DNA of 35,074 nt. Origin: Methanolobus sp. GTDB lineage: Archaea; Halobacteriota; Methanosarcinia; Methanosarcinales; Methanosarcinaceae. The stretch spans positions 1 through 35,074 of the forward strand of contig JASKKT010000022.1 in the NCBI GenBank assembly GCA_030154025.1, in the 5' to 3' direction. This document shows, one piece after another, positions 7,689 through 16,074 of the stretch; positions within the stretch are counted from its first letter, which is position 1, and each line of letters opens with the position of its first letter. The position numbers were made by a program, and so were the translations under genes. Below the pieces are notes generated by a model, which saw only the letters and a list, made by a program, of their open reading frames with translations, did no database searches and was not told the DNA's origin.

Positions 7689-9088
7689 CTGTACATGGTT
7701 TTGATAAGCTTCAGTACCCGTTCATTATATGGCGGGTGTATCATGCTCAGTGACCCCCACCTGCGGTGTATCACGCTACGCTCGTTGGAGAAACCTGCAA
7801 AGCAATGCAAGCCCAGCGACCTCCCGATACCACTGTTGTTGATACCCCCAAAGGGCAGGGCCGGATTGCTGTAGCCAAGCATGTAGTCATTGATGACGGT
7901 GCCTCCTGCGGACATGCTGTTCATGAAAAAGTCGATGTTACCCTGGTCCCGGCTGGCAATATACATTGTCAGGGGGCTTGGAAGGCGGCGTATCATGTCC
8001 CTTGCCTCCGTCCTGTCCGTGTAGGTTATCACCGGCAGCAGGGGGCCGAATATTTCCTCGTTCATGATATCCATGTCCCAGGTGATCCCGCCAAGCAGGG
8101 TAGGTGAGATAAAGCGGTCCGATCCGTCAAACTCACCACCCAGGAGCACATTTGCACCCCTGGAAAGGGCATCCTCGTAGAGGGATCTCAGGCGCTTGAA
8201 GTGAGTATCGCTGACAATGCGACAGTAGTCCGAAGAGTGCCTGATGCCGCAGCCTTCCGGGTCATAGAGCTGCTGCACCGCGGCGCCGAACTCGCGGACG
8301 AAGGGCTCGCGTATTGAGTCATGAATGAGCAGGTAATCAGGGGTAATGCAGGTCTGACCGTTGTTGACAGACTTGGCCCAGGCAGCCCTCCGTGCTATCC
8401 GGCTGATGTCGGCTGTTTCATCTATTATGGCAGGCGATTTACCTCCCAGCTCCAGGGTCACACCGGACAGGTGCCTGGCAGCAGCTGTCATTACTATTTT
8501 ACCGACTTTGGGACTGCCGGTGAAGAAAATGTGGTTGAAGGGCTGCTCAAGCAGTGAGCTGGCTACAGTTGCATCGCCTTCAAAGACTGCAACTTCGCTC
8601 TCATGGAACAGCTCTTCCATCATGCGCCTGATGAACGCCGAAGTATGTGCCGATATCTCGCTCGGTTTGAGCATGACTGCGTTACCGGCGGCGATGGCAT
8701 ACACCAGCGGCACAAGGGAGAGGTTAAGCGGGAAGTTCCAGGGAGACATAATGAGCACAACTCCCCGGGGTTCATACATGACGCGGGAACTGGTCCCGAT
8801 AAGTGGTAAAGGAGTGGGGACCTTCCTTGGCTTCATCCAATTTGCCAGGTTCTTTTTCACATGGGATATCTGGGCCTGCACGACGCCAACTTCGGTGGCT
8901 ATCACTTCAACTTCGGGCTTATGCAGGTCTTTGTACATTGCCTGGTATAGCTCGGTCAGGTTTCTCTCGTCCCGGAGATACCTGTCAACTCGTATCAGCC
9001 TCTCTATCCTTTCAGATGCTCCCAGGCGAGCCAGTTGAGGCCATTTAGCCTGCTGCAGGCTGAACACTCGTTTGATCTCTTCATGCAT
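7679..9088 (-). CDS. Aldehyde dehydrogenase, class 3 (fatty-aldehyde type)
   Basis: A 469-residue NAD(P)-dependent aldehyde dehydrogenase. Key residues are the SPWNFP segment (115-120), the general base Glu213 in LELGGKSP and the catalytic Cys247 in NNGQTCITPDYLL. The NEEIFGP and LPFGGINNSGIGR motifs follow in order. Length and the C-terminal hydrophobic/basic tail (HPPYNERVLKLIKTM) match the class-3/fatty-aldehyde branch, whose tail often sits near the membrane. It lies between a membrane-protein gene (40 nt upstream) and the SDR gene (10-nt overlap), suggesting a small oxidoreductase operon acting on a lipophilic aldehyde. That substrate class is an inference. Confidence 0.9.
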   Translation of the reverse strand: MHEEIKRVFSLQQAKWPQLARLGASERIERLIRVDRYLRDERNLTELYQAMYKDLHKPEVEVIATEVGVVQAQISHVKKNLANWMKPRKVPTPLPLIGTSSRVMYEPRGVVLIMSPWNFPLNLSLVPLVYAIAAGNAVMLKPSEISAHTSAFIRRMMEELFHESEVAVFEGDATVASSLLEQPFNHIFFTGSPKVGKIVMTAAARHLSGVTLELGGKSPAIIDETADISRIARRAAWAKSVNNGQTCITPDYLLIHDSIREPFVREFGAAVQQLYDPEGCGIRHSSDYCRIVSDTHFKRLRSLYEDALSRGANVLLGGEFDGSDRFISPTLLGGITWDMDIMNEEIFGPLLPVITYTDRTEARDMIRRLPSPLTMYIASRDQGNIDFFMNSMSAGGTVINDYMLGYSNPALPFGGINNSGIGRSLGLHCFAGFSNERSVIHRRWGSLSMIHPPYNERVLKLIKTMYRWM

Positions 9089-9128
9089 GACATTTCATCT
9101 TCATATGTGTTTAACTACATATCCCTGC

Positions 9129-9980
9129 TCAGACTGCTACGACCCCAAGCAGCAGCAGAATATAGAACGATGTAAGGGCAAAGGCTGCAAAACCTTCGGT
9201 CCTGCCCCATTTCTTCCTGTTCTTTATCACATCGCTCAGCGTGATGCATATCCAGAGGAGGAACACATATCCGGCCATCAGGGAGAAGAGTGAGAAATCC
9301 GGATGACTCCATGTTCCCAGCATTTCTCCTGTGAATTCGGTAAGTACGGTGAAGAAACCCGCAAAATACGCGAGCCTCAGGCCATCAAGGTTGCCAAAGA
9401 GCATGAGTGCAAGGGAGAACTTCAGCAGTATTCCGGCGGGCTGGAGGGACAGGTCGAACACGATGTAGTCAACTGCAAGCATTAAGGCTACACTTGCAGC
9501 AATGAAGTAGTTCACCCTGTTGAACCATTGCTTCTGTGAGTACTTATCCTGGAATATCTTCCATAGATTATAGGATGACCAGAATATCGCACCATACCCC
9601 GGGATGAGCCATATGGGGGCACCTCCGATAGCGCCTCCCAGATATGTGAAATAACCGTGCTGGACACCCAGCAGTTCGTGCACGTATCCGAAAACGGAAG
9701 CTATCACAAGGAGCATCCTGCCCTTCAGCATACTGGAGTTCCAGAAGAGCAGCCATAGGCTTCCAAGCACGATGGCTGGCAGTATCTCATTCTGCGTGTA
9801 CCTGTAGAACACCAGGATTCCTAGTATCACGGTGAGCATAAATATGGCAAAATACCATACATTGTTGAGCAGTATCCGGCTTTTCTTTTCTATAGTGTTG
9901 CTCAGGTAATGGAACGAGAATATATCCGGATCGGCAGTTTTATTCTCCCATGGGAGGGACCTTATCAATTTTGATGACAT
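9129..9980 (-). CDS. Polytopic membrane protein of unknown function
   Basis: A 283-residue protein with roughly eight hydrophobic segments. A GTG at 9989 could start it, but GTGAT lies just before the ATG at 9980 (GTGATCCGAATG), so the ATG is preferred. The middle segment VHELLGVQHGYF, then GGAPIWLIPGYG, recalls the 'ELLG...' membrane proteins of carotenoid and isoprenoid metabolism, but the resemblance is too weak to name a family. A second ELLG-like element, TEFTGEMLGTW, occurs later. It is the first gene of the - strand unit with aldehyde dehydrogenase and SDR, so a role in handling a lipophilic compound in the membrane is possible. Confidence 0.65.
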   Translation of the reverse strand: MSSKLIRSLPWENKTADPDIFSFHYLSNTIEKKSRILLNNVWYFAIFMLTVILGILVFYRYTQNEILPAIVLGSLWLLFWNSSMLKGRMLLVIASVFGYVHELLGVQHGYFTYLGGAIGGAPIWLIPGYGAIFWSSYNLWKIFQDKYSQKQWFNRVNYFIAASVALMLAVDYIVFDLSLQPAGILLKFSLALMLFGNLDGLRLAYFAGFFTVLTEFTGEMLGTWSHPDFSLFSLMAGYVFLLWICITLSDVIKNRKKWGRTEGFAAFALTSFYILLLLGVVAV

Positions 9981-10074
9981 TCGGATCACTACTTTTGGGG
10001 CGCAATTTTATTTTGATGGGTATTCATGGTCGGAACCGTTCTTTTTGCATGTTTTCAAGGGCTCAACTTTTAGG

Positions 10075-10101
10075 AAAAAAGGCCAGTAAAAACCACTGGC
10101 C
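10075..10101 (-). terminator. Stem-loop plus U-run terminator downstream of the mtbA-family gene
   Basis: On the - strand GGCCAGT (10101-10095) pairs perfectly with ACTGGCC (10087-10081) across a 7-nt loop, followed immediately by six T residues (10080-10075). This is a textbook intrinsic-type terminator for the methyltransferase transcript, whose gene ends 157 nt upstream. Confidence 0.7.
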
Positions 10102-10191
10102 AGGGATGGATGGAGGTAGATAGTCTGGCGAAGACCCAGGTGAAGTGCATCTTTTAGCTACAAGTCCAATCTCCCCCAGAATGCAAAAATA

Positions 10192-10246
10192 ATGCTCCGG
10201 GCAGCTGGTGACCAAGAACATGAAAGAATTGATTGGCCCGGAACAT
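10192..10246 (-). other. 11-bp stem with 33-nt loop just after the mtbA-family stop
   Basis: ATGCTCCGGGC (10192-10202) pairs with GCCCGGAACAT (10236-10246) with one G-U pair. The structure begins 12 nt after the stop codon on the transcribed strand. It has no U-run, so an mRNA-stabilising 3' structure is more likely than a terminator; the true terminator lies further on at 10101-10075. Confidence 0.5.
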
Positions 10247-10257
10247 TACCTTTGATC

Positions 10258-11277
10258 TTAATATTTATGGCTCTTTGCCATCTCGACCATTGCCTGCAGG
10301 TTCTTTGTAGGTGTCTTGCTGACGATACCGCATCCGGGTGCCAGCACTCCCACGCCTGCGTCCAGTACTTTCTGTGATGCAGCCTTTACAAGCTCGGGAT
10401 CCTTGTTCCAGAGCACGTTTACAGGGTCCAGGTTGCCTACGATAACGGCTTTGTCCACCTTGCCCACAGCGGTTGCAACGTCCACATTCTGGTCAACACT
10501 GATTGCATCGACACCACTGGATTCCATAAGCTCAAGGCCGCTTGTTGTGTCACCGCAGATGTGGAGTACGGTCGTCACACCAAGCTCGCGCATTGCATCG
10601 GCTATCTTCTTGTGTGCCGGGACCACGAATTTCTCGTAGAATTCATCTCCTATGAGTTGTGCGCTGGCTGTGGGGTCAATGATGACCATTGTATCGGCAC
10701 CGTTCTCAGCCATCTTCTTTGCATAGGCTATGTTGAACTCTGTTGTGAGGTCCATGAGGGCCATTCCAAATGCCTCGTCGGTCATGATAGCCATGAACCA
10801 GTCATCGCCGTTCATGTGCTGGGCAAGGGAGAAGGGACCCAGCATGCTGCCCATGATGGGGAGCTCCTTGCCATACTTATCTGCGAGGATCCTGATAGCA
10901 TCACAGACAACACTGACCCTGCCCTGGTTCAGGTCATATTCCCTGAGTTTCTCGATATCGCTCATATCCTTTACCACATGACCGACAACGGATGGCTGCT
11001 GCTCTTTTGTACCGGGCTTGATCTGGCATCCAAAGAACTCTGCCTCGGCAGTGATGTCAAAGGGCACACGCACTGCCTCAAAGCCAACTTGCTTATGTCC
11101 TGCCTCGGCAAGTGTTGCCATCTTCTGGGCATCTTCATTAGCTTCAGGCCAGGAAGCGCCGCATGCTTCCATCTGCTCTACGGTTGCAGTCTGTGTGAAA
11201 GAGACTGCAGGCATCCTATCCACGTCCTTTCCTGTAAGTGCACGTGCCAGTCTCTCCTTTGGGGTGTATGTAACCAT
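10258..11277 (-). CDS. mtbA: Methylcobamide:coenzyme M methyltransferase, MtbA family
   Basis: A 339-residue UroD-fold zinc methyltransferase (MT2) that moves the methyl group from a methylated corrinoid protein to coenzyme M. The zinc ligands are visible as His239 and Cys241 in VLHICGD and Cys316 in LAPGCGI. The N-terminus [25 protein letters not shown] and the C-terminal KSHKY match what I recall of methylamine-specific MtbA better than methanol-specific MtaA. MtsA of Methanosarcina barkeri is a close relative and cannot be excluded. AGGAG lies 9 nt before the ATG. It lies 221 nt downstream of a corrinoid protein gene on the same strand, but a hairpin separates them and no MtmB/MtbB/MttB gene is in the window, so the partner substrate is uncertain. 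Confidence 0.85.
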   Translation of the reverse strand: MVTYTPKERLARALTGKDVDRMPAVSFTQTATVEQMEACGASWPEANEDAQKMATLAEAGHKQVGFEAVRVPFDITAEAEFFGCQIKPGTKEQQPSVVGHVVKDMSDIEKLREYDLNQGRVSVVCDAIRILADKYGKELPIMGSMLGPFSLAQHMNGDDWFMAIMTDEAFGMALMDLTTEFNIAYAKKMAENGADTMVIIDPTASAQLIGDEFYEKFVVPAHKKIADAMRELGVTTVLHICGDTTSGLELMESSGVDAISVDQNVDVATAVGKVDKAVIVGNLDPVNVLWNKDPELVKAASQKVLDAGVGVLAPGCGIVSKTPTKNLQAMVEMAKSHKY

Positions 11278-11445
11278 TTAAGTGAACTCCTGTGATAATT
11301 TGATTATTGTTATAGTGAATCCTGACTTAACGTAGGCGTATATTGATTATAGACGTTTTTTTGGTATTCCGCAGGAATCAGACATCGTTTTCTGCAAACT
11401 GCCTGTAATCCCTGCGGGAAGATGTTCTATGCTTGGTCGATGTAG

Positions 11446-11480
11446 AAAAACCAGGAACCCAGATGTGATAAACACATCTG
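11446..11480 (-). terminator. Hairpin after the standalone corrinoid gene
   Basis: CAGATGTG (11460-11467) and CACATCTG (11473-11480) form a perfect 8-bp stem with a 5-nt loop, starting 19 nt after the corrinoid stop on the - strand. A T5 run follows at 11450-11446. It could end or attenuate the transcript between the corrinoid and mtbA-family genes, giving unequal amounts of the two proteins. Confidence 0.45.
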
Positions 11481-11498
11481 TAACTCCTGTTCTGTGCC

Positions 11499-12164
11499 TT
11501 AGTTCCACCTGTTCTCAGGCAGTTCCTTTACAATCTCTTTGGCCCACTTTGCAGCTTCCATTGCATCCGGCTTGGAAGTGTCTGCTCCGATCTCTGCTGC
11601 ATAGTCCGGTGTGATGGGGGCTCCACCGACAATGATCTTGACCTTGTCTCTGATACCCTTCTCTGTGAAGCTCTTTACGATCTTCTCCATGTTGTCCATT
11701 GTGGAGGTCATGAGTGTGCTTACAGATATGACATCTGCCTTGTGTTCAATCGCAGCCTCAGTGAACTTGCCTATTGGTACGTCCTTGCCAAGATCTATGG
11801 CCTCAAAGCCCATTGCGCTCATCATGGTCTTGACAAGATTCTTACCAATGTCGTGGACATCTCCTTCTGCAGAGCCTATGACAAGGACTGCTCTCTTTGA
11901 GCCGCCCTCAGTTTTCATGTGAGGGGTAAGTACATCCATTCCGCCATACATTGCATTGGAGGCCATCAGGAGGTGGGGCATAAACGCCTGCTTTTTTTCG
12001 TATTTCTCGCCCATGATCTCCATGCCCTTTGCAAGGCCCTCGATGACCGCCATGTAAGGCTCGATGCCGGCCGCAAGTGCCTGGTTTGCCAGTTCAACAG
12101 CCTGATCCTTTTTCCCATTGACTACCGCATTCGTTAATCCGTTGATTATTTCACTTTCTTCCAT
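11499..12164 (-). CDS. Methyltransferase corrinoid protein (Mts-like)
   Basis: A 221-residue methyl carrier with a four-helix cap domain followed by a B12-binding Rossmann domain. The cobalt-binding DxHxxG motif is GDVHDIGKNLV with His104 as lower ligand, followed by SVSTLMTSTMDNM and VGGAPIT. The frame begins at 12179, but that first ATG is part of ATGGAGG, a ribosome site for the ATG at 12164, which is therefore chosen. It is strikingly similar to residues 1-221 of the fusion protein at 24049: shared GDVHDIGKNLVKTM, NMEK, GIRD, GGAP and the ending N-x-x-W. It is thus closer to that methyl-sulfide-type protein than expected for a methylamine corrinoid protein. Its promoter also shares the box found in the right-hand locus. 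Confidence 0.88.
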   Translation of the reverse strand: MEESEIINGLTNAVVNGKKDQAVELANQALAAGIEPYMAVIEGLAKGMEIMGEKYEKKQAFMPHLLMASNAMYGGMDVLTPHMKTEGGSKRAVLVIGSAEGDVHDIGKNLVKTMMSAMGFEAIDLGKDVPIGKFTEAAIEHKADVISVSTLMTSTMDNMEKIVKSFTEKGIRDKVKIIVGGAPITPDYAAEIGADTSKPDAMEAAKWAKEIVKELPENRWN

Positions 12165-12179
12165 ATAGAATGCCTCCAT

Positions 12180-12390
12180 TTTTTCTAATAGTGGTCTTTA
12201 ATGCGGAGCATGTTGGTTCTCCACTTTTTCCGCTTTTGACCATGATCTGACAATCACATTTGACTTAGGTCAATAAGATTGCAAACCACTTATCGACAAA
12301 ACATGGTATTCTGGTATACGTATATATAATAACTCATGGTAATTAGCCAATGGTATTATTATTATCAATAGCCAATTCCCCATTGAAATT
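12180..12390. other. Leader/promoter region of the corrinoid gene
   Basis: This AT-rich stretch holds the - strand promoter of the corrinoid gene (12321-12344) and a roughly 130-nt untranslated leader, assuming transcription starts about 25 nt from TATA. No gene is evident on either strand. The + strand contains the start of an open frame (from 12343) that continues into the small ORF described next. Confidence 0.5.
12321..12344 (-). promoter_or_regulatory. TATA box with shared Mts-type operator box
   Basis: Read on the - strand, this 24-nt element matches the one at 17994-18017 at 22 of 24 positions, including AATTACCAT, GTTATTAT and the terminal TATA. The core fits ATWACYNNNRGTTAT immediately upstream of TATATATA. 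It drives the standalone corrinoid gene. Confidence 0.65.
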
Positions 12391-12543
12391 ATGGATTTTG
12401 CAGGAAGCATATTCTGGAACTATGGCATATCAGAAAATCCAGGCTGGACTAAAAACAAGGCTGTTGATTATATCAAAAGCGTGAATATAACTGGAATGAG
12501 ATTCGAACTCGCTTTTACAGGATTAGATGTAGTATTAACATAA
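12391..12543 (+). CDS. Possible small or remnant ORF, 50 aa
   Basis: An ATG-to-TAA frame of 50 codons (begins MDFAGSIFWNYG, ends FTGLDVVLT) stops 15 nt before the next gene. The frame is open back to 12343 without a better start, and no ribosome site precedes the ATG, so it may be the tail of a lost gene instead of an expressed peptide. Its hydrophobic/aromatic composition is protein-like. No family is recognised. Confidence 0.25.
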   Translation: MDFAGSIFWNYGISENPGWTKNKAVDYIKSVNITGMRFELAFTGLDVVLT

Positions 12544-12558
12544 AAAGGAGTTCACTGG

Positions 12559-13299
12559 ATGTCTGAACAGCAGCTGGCGGCTTATCCGGAAACTTATATC
12601 AATTCCATAGGCATGGAGTTCGTATCGATACTCTCAGGTGAGTTCAATATGGGTTCGGTGTCTGATGAAAAAAACTGGTACAGGAATGAGCGACCACTGC
12701 ATAAGGTAAGCATAAGGAGAGCCTTTTTGCTGGGGAGATATGAAGTGACGCAAAAACAATGGACCGACATCATGGGCATCAATCCTTCCAGAATATCCGG
12801 GGATGACAGGCCTGTTGACAAGATATCCTGGAATGAGGCACGGGAGTTTATCCGAAGGCTCAATGAAAAGGAATCTACTGATAAGTACCGCCTGCCCACA
12901 GAGGCAGAGTGGGAGTATGCATGCAGGGCAGGAACAAACAGCAGGTACTCGTTCGGGGATGACGATGAAGAACTTCCTGAGTATGGCTGGTATGGTGAAG
13001 GTGAGAACGTAGGTGCGTATCCGGTAGGCCAGAAAAAACCAAATCCCTGGGGCCTGCATGATATGCATGGCAACCTGTGGGAGTGGGTGCAGGACAGGTA
13101 TCATGAGAGCTATGAAGGCGCCCCTGATGACGGCAGTGCCTGGGAACAAACTGCTGCAAATGCCAAGGTCCTGTATGTCCTGCGTGGTGGCAGCTGGATA
13201 ACTTCCGCAGTAGGCTGCCGTTCTGCGAGCCGCTATTTCTATTCACCCGATGGCCGGCGGAGCAGAAGGATAGGCCTGCGTATCGCCCGTGATCTCTAA
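12559..13299 (+). CDS. Formylglycine-generating-enzyme (FGE/SUMF1)-fold protein
   Basis: A 246-residue protein of the FGE-sulfatase family (PF03781). Motifs in order: GMEFVSILSGEFNMGS, GRYEVTQKQW, RLPTEAEWEYACRAG, NPWGLHDMHGNLWEWVQD and VLRGGSW. In true FGEs the segment after GGS carries two active-site cysteines (GGS-x2-C-x4-C). Here the first position is Thr (GGSWIT) and only the second is Cys (SAVGC). Oxidation of sulfatase cysteines is therefore doubtful, and a binding or other catalytic role is possible, as in many FGE-fold paralogues. AAAGGAG lies 9 nt before the ATG. It is divergent from the corrinoid gene and has a decayed relative at 32974-33328. Confidence 0.85.
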   Translation: MSEQQLAAYPETYINSIGMEFVSILSGEFNMGSVSDEKNWYRNERPLHKVSIRRAFLLGRYEVTQKQWTDIMGINPSRISGDDRPVDKISWNEAREFIRRLNEKESTDKYRLPTEAEWEYACRAGTNSRYSFGDDDEELPEYGWYGEGENVGAYPVGQKKPNPWGLHDMHGNLWEWVQDRYHESYEGAPDDGSAWEQTAANAKVLYVLRGGSWITSAVGCRSASRYFYSPDGRRSRRIGLRIARDL

Positions 13300-13310
13300 G
13301 CACCGGAATC

Positions 13311-15479
13311 TCAAATATTTCTGGCTATTTCGTTGGCTCCTGTGATTGCTTCCCACACCCTTCCAGGCTCTTTCGAGTCACCTGCGGAGTATATTTCAGG
13401 AGCTGCCTTCGTTTCAAGCAGTTCAAAGTAAAGTGCGTCATCTGCCTGGACTCCGGCAGCAAGTATTACCAGGTCTGTATCCAATAGGATCTCTTCCGTA
13501 TTTTCCGGACCAAGCTTCCTGTTGAATGGGTTTCTAACATTCTCAGGCATCAGAGCCCTCCATGGAGTGTAAGGTTCGCTCCTGCCGCGGTTTGCCAGTA
13601 CATGCGCCCTGCCTTCCCTGAACCTGATGACCGTGGAGGCATTGTATACCTTTAAGGGCTCCTTCAGGGCATCTTCCTTCTTCCCTGAAGGCGAGCCTCC
13701 TCCCAGCATCATCCAGAGCATCTGTCCCCTGTTGGCCATTACAGTATCCGGCATAAGGGCATCGTTCTTCCCAACGATTGTAACGTCGGCACTCTTTTCA
13801 TAAGCCAGGGAATAGCCAAGCTCACAGCCTATTATCCCGCCGCCCACAACAAGGACCTTACTGACATCTGCAGGCAGCTCCATGCCATTATCAAGCAGCT
13901 CTCTGGCTTCCATGTGCCTGACATTTTCCAGTCCTTCGATGGCAGGGATCACTGTCCTGGGGCCATTGCAGCATATTATCACATCGAATATGTCTTTGAG
14001 TTTCTCAGCCTCTGCCTCTGTATTAAGCAGGACTTTCAGCCCTTCCTCCTGCAGCAGGCCAAGCTGGTGCTCAAGATTCTCAAGATATCTCCTGATATCG
14101 TGCTTGATCACCATCCTGCCAGCCGTGCGCAATTGTCCGCCGATGCTGTCCTTCTTTTCGAAGACGGTGACCTCATGCCCTCTCCTGTGGGTTGTCATCG
14201 CAGCTTCACAACCTGCGGGCCCGGCTCCAATGACTGCAACTTTCTTGATCCTCTCAGCCCTGACAAGCTTCTTCTTTTCCTCAAAACCCGTATAGGGATT
14301 TACCGAACAGCAGGGATGCCCTCCTTTCTTGAAGGACTCGATGCACCCTTCCTGGTCCCCTATGCAATGGATGATCTCTTTTACCCTGCCCTGCCTGACC
14401 TTCTCGGGCCAGCGGGGGTCTGCCAGCAGGGGCCTTCCCAGCATCACAAAGTCGGCCCATTCGTTCTCAAGCACCATCTCAGCGCATTCCGGTTTGCCCA
14501 TCTTGCCGACAGCTATCACTTTTGCGCCGATGTTCCCTTTGCGGAAGAACTCCTTCAGGCGGCCGGCCATTTCCCTGACATATACAGCGTCATCGAAATA
14601 TGCTGGCGGATGGGGCCAGAACCAGTTCTCATAACAGCCCTTATCCACATCAAAAGCATCGACACCGGCCTCATGCAGCAGCCTGCAGAACTCTAGCCCC
14701 TCCTCGATACTTCTTTCCCTGCCGCGGAAGTGCTTCCTGAATATCTCATCCCCGTATGTTTCCTGCAATGCCTGGGTGAGATCTATCCTGTAAATGATAG
14801 GAAAATCCTCTCCACAACGCTTCCTGATCTCCCCTATCACGTCAAGGGCAAATCTTGTCTTATCCCTGTACCTCCCAAATCTTCTCCGGTTCCAGGGGTC
14901 TGATGTCAGCTGGTCCATCAGGTAGCCTTCATGGCCGTGTATATGCACCCCGTCAAAGCCGGCAGACTTTGCATTGGCGGCGCACTGCCCGAAACTGCTG
15001 ACTATCTTCCTTATGCTCCTGTCGGAAAAAGGGACATGTGGTATCTGGGGAACGTAGAAGTTCCTGTTCCACGAGGATGACCTCAGTATCTTCCCTTTAA
15101 GCGCTGCCTCAGGGGAGCCTACCCTCCCGAGTCCTGCGGTCAGCTGGATGAATATCTTCGCCCCGTAAGGCCTTACTCCTGCAGTGAGGTCCCTCCATCC
15201 TGAAAGCCGGGTCCGTGACGTGCCGTCTATCCGGGGAAAGTATGAGGTGTCATTATCTTCAGAGACCGTGGGATCTATTCCGAAAGAGACCGGCACAAGC
15301 CCGGTTATAAGAAGCCCTGCTCCTCCCTTCGCCCTCTCAATGAAATACTCTATCATCTTATCAGAAGGCCGGCCGGCAGGATCTGCCATGTTGATATTGC
15401 CCATGGGAGCCATGATTATCCTGTTGACTAGCCTGCAGTTACCTATTGTGTCAGGCTCGAAGAGTTTTTCAAAAGCCAT
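13311..15479 (-). CDS. Old Yellow Enzyme/2,4-dienoyl-CoA reductase-like flavoprotein
   Basis: A 722-residue enzyme with an FMN TIM barrel (about 1-360), an iron-sulfur segment (372-391) and a C-terminal FAD/NAD(P) domain (VAVIGAGPAGCEAA at 414-427, then VLVVGGGIIGCELG). This is the layout of FadH, trimethylamine dehydrogenase and related reductases. In FadH-like proteins the cluster motif is C-x2-C-x3-C-x11-C. Here Cys372, Cys379 and Cys391 keep the spacing, but the second position is Asp375 (CIGDQEGC). The barrel motif usually HGAHGYL is HGHEGYL (181-187), so the catalytic pair may also be changed. The start is supported by AGTGAT before the ATG. Substrate unknown; it is convergent with the FGE-fold gene and follows msrA on the - strand. 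Confidence 0.85.
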   Translation of the reverse strand: MAFEKLFEPDTIGNCRLVNRIIMAPMGNINMADPAGRPSDKMIEYFIERAKGGAGLLITGLVPVSFGIDPTVSEDNDTSYFPRIDGTSRTRLSGWRDLTAGVRPYGAKIFIQLTAGLGRVGSPEAALKGKILRSSSWNRNFYVPQIPHVPFSDRSIRKIVSSFGQCAANAKSAGFDGVHIHGHEGYLMDQLTSDPWNRRRFGRYRDKTRFALDVIGEIRKRCGEDFPIIYRIDLTQALQETYGDEIFRKHFRGRERSIEEGLEFCRLLHEAGVDAFDVDKGCYENWFWPHPPAYFDDAVYVREMAGRLKEFFRKGNIGAKVIAVGKMGKPECAEMVLENEWADFVMLGRPLLADPRWPEKVRQGRVKEIIHCIGDQEGCIESFKKGGHPCCSVNPYTGFEEKKKLVRAERIKKVAVIGAGPAGCEAAMTTHRRGHEVTVFEKKDSIGGQLRTAGRMVIKHDIRRYLENLEHQLGLLQEEGLKVLLNTEAEAEKLKDIFDVIICCNGPRTVIPAIEGLENVRHMEARELLDNGMELPADVSKVLVVGGGIIGCELGYSLAYEKSADVTIVGKNDALMPDTVMANRGQMLWMMLGGGSPSGKKEDALKEPLKVYNASTVIRFREGRAHVLANRGRSEPYTPWRALMPENVRNPFNRKLGPENTEEILLDTDLVILAAGVQADDALYFELLETKAAPEIYSAGDSKEPGRVWEAITGANEIARNI

Positions 15480-15528
15480 ATGGTATCACTTTGTTGGCAA
15501 TGGATATATCATTTTACCAGGCATTCCC

Positions 15529-16074
15529 TCAGGCCGGACCGTTTACCCTGCAGGAGTCACCCTGGCATGTGTTCCCTTTCTTTGAAAAATACTGCTGATG
15601 TTCATCTTCAGCCTGGTAGAACTCACTTGCCGGGACTATCTGCGTCATTATCTCGCTTTCCGGGTGCAAAGACCTTTGAATTGTTGCCATTGACTGCATG
15701 GCCTTCAATCTCTGCTGTTCATTGTGATAGAATATCGATGACCTGTAATGACTGCCTGCATACCCCGGAATGTTTTCCAGCGAGGAGGGATCATGTATGT
15801 TCCACATTTTTGCAATGAGCTCCCTACCTGTAAGTGTAGGGTCATGGATACTCCAGAACACTTCAAGCAGTTCATTATAACTTACTACTGAAGGATCGAA
15901 TGTGATCTCCACTGCCTCAGCGTGGCCTGTTTTCCCACTTAACACTTCTATGTAGCCAGGATTATTCTTTTCCCCTCCTGTGTATCCTGTGCGGGTAACA
16001 AGAACACCGGGAATCTTTCTGAAAACATCTTCAATTCCCCAGAAGCAGCCTGCTGCAAATGTGGCTTTTTCCAT
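15529..16074 (-). CDS. msrA: Peptide methionine sulfoxide reductase A, with an internal insertion
   Basis: A 181-residue MsrA that reduces methionine-S-sulfoxide in oxidised proteins. The active site GCFWG (Cys10) and the GYTGG and GHAEAVEITFDP motifs are present, and NTCQGDSC near the end supplies possible resolving cysteines. GGGAG precedes the ATG. Oddly, the usual 'FW.IHDPT..NRQG.D.G.QYRS' block is longer here. FWSIHDPTLTGRELIAK is followed by MWNIHDPSSLENIPGYAG and then SHYRS, as if a block of roughly 18 residues were duplicated. The 28-bp DNA around each IHDP is also similar. Whether the enzyme tolerates this is unknown. Confidence 0.88.
   Translation of the reverse strand: MEKATFAAGCFWGIEDVFRKIPGVLVTRTGYTGGEKNNPGYIEVLSGKTGHAEAVEITFDPSVVSYNELLEVFWSIHDPTLTGRELIAKMWNIHDPSSLENIPGYAGSHYRSSIFYHNEQQRLKAMQSMATIQRSLHPESEIMTQIVPASEFYQAEDEHQQYFSKKGNTCQGDSCRVNGPA

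Noticed and set aside
10561-11295. Long + strand frame of 244 codons opposite the mtbA-family gene
   Set aside because: It is a shadow of a gene with intact zinc motifs; its translation is an unstructured His/Cys-rich mix with no family signature.
12165-12179. Upstream ATG of the standalone corrinoid protein
   Set aside because: The ATGGAGG at this point is better read as the ribosome site for the ATG at 12164; the homologous fusion protein also begins at the equivalent position.
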